The notes beneath the pieces are model-generated. The model worked only from the letters and a program-made list of their open reading frames with translations, did not search any database and was not told where the DNA came from. Shown in pieces: positions 17,565-26,221 of a stretch of 64,000 bases of DNA; position 1 is the stretch's first letter; every line of letters begins with the position of its first letter. This DNA comes from Lachnoanaerobaculum sanguinis. GTDB taxonomy: Bacteria > Bacillota > Clostridia > Lachnospirales > Lachnospiraceae. A program made the translations under genes and the position numbers. Location of the stretch: the NCBI RefSeq assembly GCF_033242365.1, contig NZ_BTHK01000015.1:1-64000 (forward strand), in the 5' to 3' direction.

Positions 17565-19124
17565 TTACTGTTCTATAATAATGTCTGCGTTTATAACAGA
17601 TTTTATCTCGTCTATCGAAACATATCTTGTGTTTCTTACAACCTTATTTTCTCTTAAAGAAATCTGGATTGCAATATCTTTTCCGTATTTTTCTCTTAAA
17701 AATGTACGCAAATCTAAGATTGTCGTCTCCTTATTTCCCATATCGTAAAACATCTTATTAAAGAAAATAACATCTATACCGCCTTCTTTCACCGGCTCTA
17801 TCTCAGCTTCCTTATATACACTGCCCGCCTTGCCGCCAAGATGTTCCACTATGCTGTTCCATTCCTTCTTTATTGCCATGAAATCATCATAGGTTGCCTT
17901 TGGAAGTTCTATCACTTCCTCAGCTACGGGAATATCTTCTGTTACTTCCACATTTCTTTGCACCGTATTTACCGGTCTTACTCCGGACTCAAGCCTTGAG
18001 AGTCTATCCAGTACACTGTCCAGATTATCCTCCATCTCAGGAGTCATAAGTCTTATAAATTCAAGTTCCGCCACAACTCTTTTTTGTGTGGCCGTCTTTA
18101 ATTTATTGGACAGTTCCGACAAATTTCTAATATACCGCATAAGCGTTTCTTTGGAAACAATATTTGCTTTTTCTTTTAAATTTTGTAAGTTCTGTTCCGA
18201 CATGTCAACCAAAGAACTGTCATTTTGTGTGGACTTAAGTATCAGAATATTTCTCAGATACCATAGAAAATCCGTCACAAACTGCCCTATCTCTTTTCCG
18301 TCTATTATGGAATTATTCAAAAGATTCAACACTTCTATAGTATTGCCCTCAAGTACTCCGTCCAAAAGCTCATTAAATACACTTATATCTGAAGCACCCA
18401 GTATATCCAGTACCGCTTCATAGCTTATCTTTTCATTTTGTAAAAACGAAATACATTCATCCAAAAGGCTAAGTGCATCTCTCATAGCTCCGTCCGCAGT
18501 TTTTGCAATATACTCAATCGCCCTGTCTTCTATATCAACGCCTTCACTCTTACACAGGATCTTTAGCCTTTCCGATATGGTATCGATACCTATTCTTTTA
18601 AAATCATATCTTTGGCATCTTGACAGCACTGTAACCGGCAGCTTATGTACCTCTGTGGTTGCCAGAATAAATATAACATATTGCGGCGGTTCTTCAAGAG
18701 TTTTTAAAAGTGCATTAAACGCTCCTGTAGAAAGCATATGCACCTCATCTATAATAAACACTTTGTACTTTCCGAAAGTTGGCGGATATTGTACCTGTTC
18801 CTTTATATCCCTTATATTATCCACACCGTTATTGGAAGCCGCATCTATTTCCACTACATTTATAGAAGCCTCACTGAGTATTGATTTACAGGTAGGGCAT
18901 TCATTACACGGTCCGGCATCTGTAGGATTTTCACAATTGAGTGCCCTTGCCATTATCTTGGCTATACTTGTTTTTCCTGTACCTCTTGTTCCGCAAAAAA
19001 GATATGCATGTGATATTCTTCCGGTCTTTAACTGATTTTTTAAAGTTCTTGTTATAGCTTCCTGACCTACTACCTCATCAAAATTTGAAGGTCGAAACTT
19101 CCTATATAATGCTGTATAAGCCAT
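17565..19124 (-). CDS. dnaX: DNA polymerase III gamma/tau subunit
   Basis: 519-residue clamp-loader ATPase. Walker A GTRGTGKTS near residue 45, four-cysteine zinc module (CENPTDAGPCNECPTC), Walker B/DEVH box (IIDEVHM), and sensor/SRC motif (LSRCQRYDF). The tau-specific C-terminal tail is short compared with E. coli DnaX. It is 11 bp downstream of pfk and followed by ybaB-recR. No obvious programmed frameshift signal was seen. Confidence 0.96.
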   Translation of the reverse strand: MAYTALYRKFRPSNFDEVVGQEAITRTLKNQLKTGRISHAYLFCGTRGTGKTSIAKIMARALNCENPTDAGPCNECPTCKSILSEASINVVEIDAASNNGVDNIRDIKEQVQYPPTFGKYKVFIIDEVHMLSTGAFNALLKTLEEPPQYVIFILATTEVHKLPVTVLSRCQRYDFKRIGIDTISERLKILCKSEGVDIEDRAIEYIAKTADGAMRDALSLLDECISFLQNEKISYEAVLDILGASDISVFNELLDGVLEGNTIEVLNLLNNSIIDGKEIGQFVTDFLWYLRNILILKSTQNDSSLVDMSEQNLQNLKEKANIVSKETLMRYIRNLSELSNKLKTATQKRVVAELEFIRLMTPEMEDNLDSVLDRLSRLESGVRPVNTVQRNVEVTEDIPVAEEVIELPKATYDDFMAIKKEWNSIVEHLGGKAGSVYKEAEIEPVKEGGIDVIFFNKMFYDMGNKETTILDLRTFLREKYGKDIAIQISLRENKVVRNTRYVSIDEIKSVINADIIIEQ

Positions 19125-19135
19125 CTGCTTCCTTT

Positions 19136-20218
19136 CTATTTGTCGCCAAAACTTATTCCAACAAGTCTTGCCTCTCTTACAAGTGAAGACTCGGGATCTA
19201 CATATTTTAACTTGCCGGCAGACTCATTTAAAGCAATATCCGTAACCTCTGTGCCCTTTAATACCACAAGACGACCAAACTTTTTTCCAAGTATAAGTTC
19301 GGCTCCATGCGCACCAAGCCTTGTAGAAAGAGCTCTGTCATAAGGATTCGGGTCTCCGCCTCTTTGAGTATGTCCCGGAACCGTAACTCTTACATCCACA
19401 TCTGTTTCGGCACTCAGCATATCTCCTATTTCATAACTTATGGAAGGATATCTGCCTGCATCTTTTAACTTCTTCTTTTTTAATTCTTTTTTTGAAAGGG
19501 CCGCATCTTCCTTTGATATTGCACCCTCTGCCACTGCAAGTATGGTAAACTTCTTGCCTTCCTTCTCTCTTGTCTTTATAGCCTCGGCTATTTTTTTTAT
19601 ATCATAAGGTATCTCAGGTATCAAAATGATGTCCGCACCGCCTGCAAGACCTGCGTACAGTGTAAGCCATCCCACCTTATGCCCCATTACTTCTACAATA
19701 AAGACTCTGCTGTGAGAGGCTGCTGTAGTATGAATGCAATCAATAGCATTTGTAGCTATTTCCATTGCACTTTGAAAACCGAATGTCATATCCGTACCGT
19801 AAAGATCATTATCTATGGTCTTTGGCAGACCTATGACATTTAATCCCTCTTCACTTAAGAGATTTGCAGTTTTTTGTGAACCGTTTCCGCCAAGCACCAC
19901 AAGGCAATCAAGTTTTAACTTCTTATAAGTTGATTTCATTGCCTCCACTTTATCCATACCGTTTGCATCGGGCTCTCTCATAAGTTTGAAAGGCTGACGG
20001 CTGGTTCCGAGCATAGTTCCGCCCGTTGTCAATATACCCGAAAAATCTGAAGGTTTCATTACTCTGTATTCCTCATACATAAGCCCCTTGTAGCCTTCAA
20101 GAAAACCTATTATTTCCACCTCTTTATCAGATTTGTAAAGACTCTTTGCCACACCGCGCATTGTTGCGTTTAAGGCCTGACAATCTCCTCCACTTGTTAG
20201 CATACCAACTCTCAGCAT
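19136..20218 (-). CDS. 6-phosphofructokinase (ATP or PPi donor uncertain)
   Basis: Phosphorylates fructose 6-phosphate in glycolysis. About 360 residues from ATG at 20218, chosen because AAAGGAG lies 6 nt upstream. Motifs: GMLTSGGDCQALN, GGTMLGTSR, GGNGS where ATP-PFK usually has GGDGS, and PKTIDND where classic ATP-PFK has PGTIDND. The lysine in PKTIDND is shared with PPi-dependent enzymes, while the glycine after GGN is shared with ATP enzymes. This mix is typical of the group III/mixed PFKs, so the phosphoryl donor cannot be assigned. It is the first gene of the operon running to trpS. Confidence 0.9.
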   Translation of the reverse strand: MLRVGMLTSGGDCQALNATMRGVAKSLYKSDKEVEIIGFLEGYKGLMYEEYRVMKPSDFSGILTTGGTMLGTSRQPFKLMREPDANGMDKVEAMKSTYKKLKLDCLVVLGGNGSQKTANLLSEEGLNVIGLPKTIDNDLYGTDMTFGFQSAMEIATNAIDCIHTTAASHSRVFIVEVMGHKVGWLTLYAGLAGGADIILIPEIPYDIKKIAEAIKTREKEGKKFTILAVAEGAISKEDAALSKKELKKKKLKDAGRYPSISYEIGDMLSAETDVDVRVTVPGHTQRGGDPNPYDRALSTRLGAHGAELILGKKFGRLVVLKGTEVTDIALNESAGKLKYVDPESSLVREARLVGISFGDK

Positions 20219-20281
20219 ATTAAACTCCTTTGCACAAAGTCGAAACAAATTCACTGCTTTTGCATTTAAGCATTGTCTTTA

Positions 20282-20310
20282 ATTATAACCTAATTTTATT
20301 CATTATACAA
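20282..20310 (-). promoter_or_regulatory. Promoter of the pfk-dnaX-recR-trpS operon
   Basis: Minus-strand -35 TTGTAT (20305-20310), 17 bp spacer and -10 TATAAT (20282-20287), about 64 bp upstream of the pfk ATG. The gene spacing downstream (all gaps under about 40 bp, several overlaps) suggests this promoter serves the whole run to trpS. Confidence 0.65.
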
Positions 20311-20359
20311 CAAAAAAAGCCCTTCCCAATAGCTCACTGTCTATCAAGTAGGACCTTCA

Positions 20360-20432
20360 TGCGCCTTCAGGGACTCGAACCCTGGACAAATAGATTAAGA
20401 GTCTACTGCTCTACCAACTGAGCTAAAGGCGC
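20360..20432 (-). tRNA. tRNA-Lys (anticodon CTT)
   Basis: Minus-strand cloverleaf with acceptor GCGCCTT/AAGGCGC, D arm GCTCAGTTGGTAGAGC, anticodon arm GTAGA-CTCTTAA-TCTAT (anticodon CTT) and T arm CAGGG-TTCGAGT-CCCTG. Discriminator base A; CCA is not encoded. Confidence 0.95.
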
Positions 20433-20568
20433 TTTTTTTATTTTTTTTGCATTCCTGTTTTTTGAACACTTCGATATAATACAATATATAAAAGTTGTTG
20501 TCAACATATTTTTTAAAAAAGATTGAAATTATTTTTATTTTATTATTATATAATCTATAGTATATTTA

Positions 20569-20613
20569 TTTTACAATTCCCGTCGTCGCCGGAACGCTTC
20601 GGGGATTGTAAAA
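20569..20613. repeat. Long inverted repeat with GC-rich loop
   Basis: Arms TTTTACAATTCCC (20569-20581) and GGGGATTGTAAAA (20601-20613) pair over 13 bp with one wobble and enclose a 19 nt GC-rich loop in a very AT-rich spacer. It lies 15 bp beyond the end of the yedE/DUF3343 operon and could terminate it, although no clean T run follows. The rest of the spacer (20433-20627) shows nothing else recognisable. Confidence 0.55.
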
Positions 20614-20627
20614 CAAATACTGTATAA

Positions 20628-20930
20628 CTATTCTTTCGCTGTATATATTCTCCTATATCCCTCTTCCGATATTTCAGCCACCTGCTCTATTTCATTATGC
20701 TTATCATTGATCTTAAGTTCATTATCTTTTAAATAAAAGACATCTTTTTCATCCCAGAACTTTTCACTTAAACTCATATCAATTTCAAACTCCACACAGG
20801 TTCCGCAAGATGAACTCAGGCTTCTTGGCACCGGCTTCACGATACCCTTAATACCGTACTCCCTAAGTCCTCTTTCAAATCTTATAGCTCCAAAGTGTGA
20901 AAAGAAAGTGGCTATATATTTTTTGATCAT
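20628..20930 (-). CDS. DUF3343 small protein, putative Se/S carrier
   Basis: 100 residues. Resembles DUF3343 proteins, which recur beside YedE/YedF genes; it has the conserved SSSCGTCVEFE segment (about residues 40-50) with candidate thiols. The family has been linked to selenium metabolism by genome comparison; the biochemical role is unproven. Its start overlaps the tusA-like stop by 4 nt, so it is co-translated. Confidence 0.85.
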   Translation of the reverse strand: MIKKYIATFFSHFGAIRFERGLREYGIKGIVKPVPRSLSSSCGTCVEFEIDMSLSEKFWDEKDVFYLKDNELKINDKHNEIEQVAEISEEGYRRIYTAKE

Positions 20931-21127
20931 TTGATGATCACCAGCTTGTACTCACCGTTTTCCTCTGTGACTTCTACATTATATCCCTCACCCTTTACAA
21001 ATCTTGTGACATTTTCCAGGGCATTCTTGCTGTCGACCATCATTTCATATCTGCTCTCTTTGCTTGCCAGAGCTTTCTTTATCATTATTACAGGCTCAGG
21101 GCATGAGCATCCTCTTGCATCTACCAT
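20927..21127 (-). CDS. TusA/YedF-like sulfur or selenium carrier protein
   Basis: 66 residues, a single TusA (SirA-like) domain. The N-terminus has the signature DARGCSCPEPV, with the carrier cysteine in the CPxP context. Members pass persulfide sulfur, or in YedF-type loci probably selenium, between enzymes. It is shorter than full YedF, lacking the second domain; DUF3343 may supply that part as a separate chain. Overlaps both neighbours by 1-4 nt. Confidence 0.9.
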   Translation of the reverse strand: MVDARGCSCPEPVIMIKKALASKESRYEMMVDSKNALENVTRFVKGEGYNVEVTEENGEYKLVIIK

Positions 21128-22191
21128 TATGCATTCTCCTTTTTCATCGTATTTGCTACCGCAATTATTGTTACTACAACAAGTCCTATAATAACGGCTA
21201 TTTTTCCGTTTGCACTCGGTCCTTTGCCTGATGCCGCAAGTGCAAAGTTATGTGCAAATGCCGCACCTGCAAACAATCCAAGGAATGTAAAAGCTGAATC
21301 TGTATTTCCCTCACCTGTAAGTACAAGCTGTCTGAGAGGGCATCCACCAAGAAGGCAGCATCCATATCCTGCAAGCAACATTCCAAGGAAATTCCAAAGT
21401 CCGTCATTATGTGCTACAGGCTGCTCCAAAAATCCCAAATTAAACTTTCCAAGTACGAGATTTCCTACCAGAGCCGCTACAAGTATTGCCACAAATCCGA
21501 TCAAAAGTCTTGTTTCTCTAAAGAGGATAAAATCTCTTATTCCTCCAACCATGCAAAGTCTTGTATACTGTGCAATACCACCAACGATAAGACCTGCAAC
21601 AAGTGAAACGATAACTGCCGCATGCTTTGCTCCCGGACCTCCGTCAGCAGGTGTAAAGAAGATAAATGCAGGTGCCGCAATAACCAAAACAATTAAAACT
21701 ATCTGTACTATCGGCATTACAAATCCCTGTACCTGCTCCTGTTTATAAGTTCTTCCAAGTGAATATCCCTTGTTTAAAAATACTATTCCCGCTACTATTC
21801 CACAGACAAATCCCAAAAGACCTACAATTGCATTTAGATCTCCGCCTGCAATACGAAGGATCATTCTAAAAGGACATCCCAAAAACATAAGGCATCCTAT
21901 CATTACAAAAAATCCAAGCACAAATCTGAGCAAAGGACTTGAACCGCCCTTTACACTGAATTCCTTTCTGGCAAATGCCACTCCGAAGGCTCCAAGGATA
22001 AGTCCCATTATCTCCGGTCTGATATACTGTACAGGCTCCGCTCTGTGAAGTCCAAGTCCGCCTGCTGTATCCCTTATAAAACAAGCAAGACAAAATCCCA
22101 TGTTGGCAGGATTACCCAGCTTTACCAGAACTACGGCAATTATTCCGATAATAATTCCCGTTCCTCCAATCACAACTTTTTCGTTCTTCAT
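21127..22191 (-). CDS. yedE: YedE/YeeE-family sulfur or selenium transporter
   Basis: 354 residues with about ten membrane helices forming two YeeE-type halves. Each half carries the conserved cysteine loop: LGCPFRMILRIAGGDLNA and LGGCPLRQLVLTGEGNTDS. Relatives import thiosulfate (TsuA type) or are assigned as selenium transporters (YedE) by association with TusA/YedF, DUF3343, a cysteine-desulfurase-like enzyme and a LysR regulator, all of which are present here. Gene order supports the selenium-linked subtype, but the substrate is inference. AGGAG lies upstream of the ATG. Confidence 0.88.
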   Translation of the reverse strand: MKNEKVVIGGTGIIIGIIAVVLVKLGNPANMGFCLACFIRDTAGGLGLHRAEPVQYIRPEIMGLILGAFGVAFARKEFSVKGGSSPLLRFVLGFFVMIGCLMFLGCPFRMILRIAGGDLNAIVGLLGFVCGIVAGIVFLNKGYSLGRTYKQEQVQGFVMPIVQIVLIVLVIAAPAFIFFTPADGGPGAKHAAVIVSLVAGLIVGGIAQYTRLCMVGGIRDFILFRETRLLIGFVAILVAALVGNLVLGKFNLGFLEQPVAHNDGLWNFLGMLLAGYGCCLLGGCPLRQLVLTGEGNTDSAFTFLGLFAGAAFAHNFALAASGKGPSANGKIAVIIGLVVVTIIAVANTMKKENA

Positions 22192-22297
22192 TTCTCCTCC
22201 TTAATGTTTTCTAAATAAAAAACTAAATATTTTTTATAATTATAACATGTAATCTAAATATTATTTATATGATTAACTAATCTTACACAACCATTTA

Positions 22298-22326
22298 TTG
22301 ACTTTGTCTATAAATAAAACTATAAT
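22298..22326 (+). promoter_or_regulatory. Promoter of the cysteine-desulfurase/LysR pair
   Basis: Plus-strand TTGACT (22298-22303), exactly 17 bp, then TATAAT (22321-22326), about 45 bp before the TTG start. The rest of the divergent spacer (22192-22297) is AT-rich and must hold the yedE promoter. Confidence 0.8.
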
Positions 22327-22371
22327 TGAGATATAATTATTTGTGCTTCAAATATTTCGTGAGGTGGCTTT

Positions 22372-23526
22372 TTGAAAAGAATTTATTTTGACAATGCCGC
22401 AACTTCATATCCCAAGCCTGCAAAGGTTAGTGAATCCATGCTTGATTATATACAAAATGTCGGATCCAATGTAAATCGTTCGGGATATAAAGATGCATAT
22501 AAGGCAGAAGATATTTTGTATGAGACCAGACAGCTCCTATGCTCAATGTTTAATGGAGGGGATTGTAAAAATGTTATTTTTACCGCAAATATTACTACAT
22601 CATTGAATATTGTACTAAAGGGACTCTTAAAGAGCGGGGATCATATATTGACATCATCTATGGAGCATAATGCCGTAATGAGACCTCTAAAACAGCTCTC
22701 CTCATCGGGTATTTCATATGACAATATCCCTTGCTTTAGCGACGGCTCACTTGATACCTCCTCACTTAATTCAATGCTGAAGTCAAATACTAAAGCGGTT
22801 GTAATGACTCATGCATCAAATATCTGTGGTACTTTGATGCCTATAGCTGAAGTAGGAAAATTTTGCAGAGAAAACAAGCTCTATTTTATAGTCGACTCGG
22901 CACAAACTGCAGGTCTTTTCCCCATTGATATGGAAGCCATGAATATAGATGTGCTTACCTTTACAGGCCATAAGGCATTACTCGGTCCTCAGGGTATCGG
23001 AGGCTTTATATTAAAAGAACATATGATAGATATTATAGAACCGCTTATCCTTGGAGGTACAGGCAGTATATCACACACTTTGGATATCCCTGACTTTATG
23101 CCTGACAGATTTGAATCCGGTACATTAAATATACCGGGAATATACGGACTGAATGCCTCTTTAAAATATATTAATGAAATCGGTATGGACAATATAATAA
23201 AAAAGGAACTTAGTCTTACCGGAGCCTTTTTAGACGGAATATCAGATATACCTGAAATCAGGATATACGGTAAAACCGATACTAAAAACAGAGCGGCTGT
23301 TGTGTCAATTGATATAAAAGAAAGGGATCCGTCGGATATTGCATATATTCTTGAAGATACATACGGCATACAGACAAGAGTAGGACTTCATTGTGCACCG
23401 ACAGCGCACCAAAGTCTTGGAAGCTACCCGAAAGGAAGTATAAGATTTTCCTTTGGACATAATAATAATTTGGAAGAAATAAAACACTGCATACAAGCAT
23501 TAAAGGAGATAATTTATGGAATTTAG
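22372..23526 (+). CDS. Cysteine desulfurase-like PLP enzyme (EF2568 type)
   Basis: 384-residue class V aminotransferase-fold enzyme of the NifS/SufS group, expected to remove S (or Se) from cysteine (or selenocysteine) and hand it to a carrier. YFDNAATSYPKP opens the protein, the PLP lysine is in TGHKALLGPQG (about residue 203), and the catalytic cysteine in GLHCAPTAHQSLG (about 341). The start is TTG, supported by GAGGTGG upstream. It fits the selenium-locus cysteine-desulfurase family and is divergent from yedE-tusA-DUF3343. Its end overlaps the LysR gene by 11 nt. Confidence 0.9.
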   Translation: MKRIYFDNAATSYPKPAKVSESMLDYIQNVGSNVNRSGYKDAYKAEDILYETRQLLCSMFNGGDCKNVIFTANITTSLNIVLKGLLKSGDHILTSSMEHNAVMRPLKQLSSSGISYDNIPCFSDGSLDTSSLNSMLKSNTKAVVMTHASNICGTLMPIAEVGKFCRENKLYFIVDSAQTAGLFPIDMEAMNIDVLTFTGHKALLGPQGIGGFILKEHMIDIIEPLILGGTGSISHTLDIPDFMPDRFESGTLNIPGIYGLNASLKYINEIGMDNIIKKELSLTGAFLDGISDIPEIRIYGKTDTKNRAAVVSIDIKERDPSDIAYILEDTYGIQTRVGLHCAPTAHQSLGSYPKGSIRFSFGHNNNLEEIKHCIQALKEIIYGI

Positions 23527-24418
23527 ACAATTGGAGGCTTTCGTTGCCACCGCCGAATTAAAGAGTTTTTCACAGGCAGCAAAATATTTATATCTTTCAC
23601 AATCTACTATCAGCTCACATGTTCAAAACTTAGAGGATGACTTGGGCAGAAAGCTGCTTTTAAGAACCACAAAGTCCATTACTCTCACACCTGAAGGTGA
23701 GACCTTTCTCTCATATGCCAGAAAAATAGTGGAAACCAAGGATCAGGCTGTACTCTCATTGCAACAGTCATCTAAAAGCATGTTACATATAGGCGCTTCC
23801 TCCATACCTTCAGGCTATCTTCTTCCTAAGATTATTGCAGGCTTTAAAGAGAAATACCCTGAAATGCATTTCAGTATCTGGCAGGGAAGCAGTGACGAAA
23901 TAGCAGAGCTTTTACTTAGCGACAGCGTTGATATAGCATTTACCGGCAAAGACATAAACTCACCGCTTTGTGAGAGCCTTAAGGTATGTCCGGATCATCT
24001 TATGCTGGTTACACCTGCAACGGAGGAATACAAAAAATTAAGGGACAGCCATGCCAAAATATCGGATATATTAAAATATCCTATGATATTAAGATCCAAC
24101 GGATCCGGCACACAATTTGTAGCCAGCAAGCTTCTCGAAGGGCTTGGCATAAAGAAAAGCGACTTAAATGTTATTGCACAGACAAATGACCTTGAATCAA
24201 TACAGCAGATGATAGTTCACGGTATGGGCATAAGTATCTGCTCAAGATTTTCCACTCAGAATTTATTGGATAGCGACAAGGTGATAACATATCCGCTTGA
24301 TAATGCAAATATGAGACATTTTTCATTACATTATATGAATATAAAGAAATCCCATCCGACAATTAAGCTTTTCCTTGACTATGTGCAAAACTTAGTAGAT
24401 GAAGGTATTTACAAATAA
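23516..24418 (+). CDS. LysR-family transcriptional regulator
   Basis: 300 residues with an N-terminal LysR winged HTH (MEFRQLEAFVATAELKSFSQ, then SQSTISSHVQNLEDDLG) and a periplasmic-binding-like effector domain. It resembles CysL/CysB-type regulators and the LysR proteins of YedE/YedF loci. Overlap with the upstream enzyme gene implies co-transcription, and the divergent yedE operon is the obvious target. The ligand is unknown. Confidence 0.92.
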   Translation: MEFRQLEAFVATAELKSFSQAAKYLYLSQSTISSHVQNLEDDLGRKLLLRTTKSITLTPEGETFLSYARKIVETKDQAVLSLQQSSKSMLHIGASSIPSGYLLPKIIAGFKEKYPEMHFSIWQGSSDEIAELLLSDSVDIAFTGKDINSPLCESLKVCPDHLMLVTPATEEYKKLRDSHAKISDILKYPMILRSNGSGTQFVASKLLEGLGIKKSDLNVIAQTNDLESIQQMIVHGMGISICSRFSTQNLLDSDKVITYPLDNANMRHFSLHYMNIKKSHPTIKLFLDYVQNLVDEGIYK

Positions 24419-24421
24419 AAC

Positions 24422-24458
24422 AAGAGCCGATGAAATCGTTTTGATCTCACCGGCTCTT
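24422..24458. terminator. Bidirectional terminator between lysR and XRE genes
   Basis: Arms AAGAGCCGATGAAATC and GATCTCACCGGCTCTT pair (with wobbles) between two convergent genes, with an A/T-rich run on the LysR side (T run on the minus strand). Confidence 0.8.
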
Positions 24459-24463
24459 ATATC

Positions 24464-25039
24464 TTATCTGAAAATTATGTACATGATTCCACAAATCGAT
24501 ACAGTGATTAATACAGTAACAATTACTGACAGGATTTTTTGATATGGACGCTTTGCATTTTCTTCAAGTTTCTTTAATTCATCCAATCCTTTTCCCTCTG
24601 TAAATGCTACAATTTCCTTATAGCTTTGAATATTATTGTTTTTCTTGATTTTCTCTATTTTAAACGCAAAAATCATTGCAGTCATCCATAATATAAAGCA
24701 TGGAATAAACGCATAAACACCAATAAATTTAAACAGCGGAAATATTGACCCTACCGATAGAAAAAATAAAATCAGCATCATTAGAGAATACAACTTCATT
24801 TTCTTAACTTCTTCCGAATGGATTTCAACCTTCATCAAATCAACATCTCCTTTAATCAAATTATCAATAGATACCTCTAATACTTCACTCAATAAGATTA
24901 TACTGTTAATGTCCGGATAACTTTTGTCATTCTCCCAATTGGAAATAGTCTGTCTTGAGACAAAAACTCTTTCAGCAAGATTATCCTGTGTAAAAGACTT
25001 CTCATTTCTGTAGTATTTGATTCTTTTACCAAGTTCCAA
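24464..25039 (-). CDS. XRE-family regulator with C-terminal membrane helices
   Basis: 191 residues. The N-terminus is a canonical HTH_3 domain (RIKYYRNEKSFTQDNLAERV, SRQTISNWENDKSYPD). The second half has two close hydrophobic segments (about residues 82-125) and a last helix near the C-terminus, so the regulator is probably membrane-tethered. Such proteins usually regulate neighbouring stress or transport genes; no partner is evident here. The signal is unknown. Confidence 0.88.
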   Translation of the reverse strand: MELGKRIKYYRNEKSFTQDNLAERVFVSRQTISNWENDKSYPDINSIILLSEVLEVSIDNLIKGDVDLMKVEIHSEEVKKMKLYSLMMLILFFLSVGSIFPLFKFIGVYAFIPCFILWMTAMIFAFKIEKIKKNNNIQSYKEIVAFTEGKGLDELKKLEENAKRPYQKILSVIVTVLITVSICGIMYIIFR

Positions 25040-25153
25040 AATTAGTACCTCCTTTCTCGATAATATTATTGAAGATGTTATGATTTTTCTATCAAATGCT
25101 CTTTACATACATATGTTTTTACCTGTCAAAGCTCTTTTACGTACTCGTGGAAA

Positions 25154-25639
25154 TCAAGTTTTCAATGTCATTCTCATCTTATACCAGATAGTATCGCCAT
25201 GATTTGACTGTGATATACCCTCATCCTCATATCCAAATTCTGCATAAAAAAGTCTGAGTCCGTCTTTACAGGTAAGTACTATTCCTTTTCTTCCTCTACC
25301 CCTACAATCCTCTATTACCTTCTTCATCACCTGATTTGCAAGCCCCTGACCTCTGTAAGGCTTTTCTGTAACTACGGAGAATATCATCTGCCACTCTCCG
25401 TCTTTTTTATGCATAGAGGCATCGTCATACATAATATCGGTAAGATCCTCTTCATCGGTAGCCATACCGTTTATGAAACTCTTTATAATCCCATCCTCTT
25501 CCAGTATCCAAAAGCACTCCGGAAAACTTTCCATCCTCTTTCTTATGCTTTCCCTACTTGCCGCCTCAGCCTTTGGATAAGAATCCGCCTCTATCTGTGC
25601 CAGTCTGTCCAAATCCTCCGCTTTTACATATCTAATCAT
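25154..25639 (-). CDS. GNAT-family N-acetyltransferase
   Basis: 161 residues with the GNAT acetyl-CoA signature PYRGQGLANQVMKKV (about residues 94-108) and the preceding beta strand (WQMIFSVVTEKP). The substrate is unknown. The start overlaps the stop of the second GNAT gene by 4 nt, so the two acetyltransferases form a pair. Confidence 0.88.
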   Translation of the reverse strand: MIRYVKAEDLDRLAQIEADSYPKAEAASRESIRKRMESFPECFWILEEDGIIKSFINGMATDEEDLTDIMYDDASMHKKDGEWQMIFSVVTEKPYRGQGLANQVMKKVIEDCRGRGRKGIVLTCKDGLRLFYAEFGYEDEGISQSNHGDTIWYKMRMTLKT

Positions 25640-26115
25640 ACATACCCCTTTAATTCATATAAAATCCTAAAACTTTTATCATCAAGCTGTATTATTCCAA
25701 GTCTTTTAAACCCAAGTTTTTCCACAGCTTTTTGCATAGTTTTGTTATCCTCATGGGTTTCTATTCTTAAAATAGATATTTCCTTCTTTGCAAAATCTAC
25801 TATACGGCTTACAATATTTCTTTTACTTCCATCACTTGCCACTCTATGTATTATCCCATACTCCTTATCAGAAGGAAATTTAAGTTCTTGACTATTTTCA
25901 TAGCCCTTTATAAATACAAAACAGGCAAAAATATGACCATTATCTTCCAATACATAGCCTATTTTTTCTTCTATATCCTTATTTACGATATTTTTTTCGG
26001 GATAACTGTCCTTCCACTGATTTGGATTGCCGCTATTTTTCATATATTCCCTTGCAATAGCATATATCTCCATTATCCTGTTATAATCAGAAGGAATTGC
26101 TTTTCTAATATTCAT
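25636..26115 (-). CDS. GNAT-family N-acetyltransferase
   Basis: 159 residues. It starts MNIRKAIPSDYNRIMEIY, the usual GNAT N-terminus, and has a RVASDGSKRNIVSRIVDF segment in place of the classic R/QxxGxG/A loop, then MQKAVEKLGFKRLGI near the C-terminus. The loop is less typical than in the downstream partner. Substrate unknown. Confidence 0.83.
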   Translation of the reverse strand: MNIRKAIPSDYNRIMEIYAIAREYMKNSGNPNQWKDSYPEKNIVNKDIEEKIGYVLEDNGHIFACFVFIKGYENSQELKFPSDKEYGIIHRVASDGSKRNIVSRIVDFAKKEISILRIETHEDNKTMQKAVEKLGFKRLGIIQLDDKSFRILYELKGYV

Positions 26116-26182
26116 CCTATACTTCCTTTACCCAAAGTTTGTAATATAAACAGTAATAATATACTGCTCTCTATTTAAAAAA

Positions 26183-26213
26183 GGCATATTATAGACAAAG
26201 CCTATAACATGCC
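26183..26213 (-). terminator. Terminator after the L,D-transpeptidase gene
   Basis: Minus-strand stem GGCATGTTATAG / CTATAATATGCC with a T run after it, 9 bp beyond the transpeptidase stop. Confidence 0.7.
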
Positions 26214-26221
26214 CTATATCT

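Noticed and set aside
20219..20254. Longer start for phosphofructokinase at 20254
   Set aside because: AAAGGAG lies at the correct distance only from the ATG at 20218 and the extension is not like the family.
21127..22191. In-frame selenocysteine in the yedE locus
   Set aside because: Frames of yedE, tusA-like, DUF3343 and the desulfurase are free of internal TGA codons; conserved positions are ordinary cysteines.
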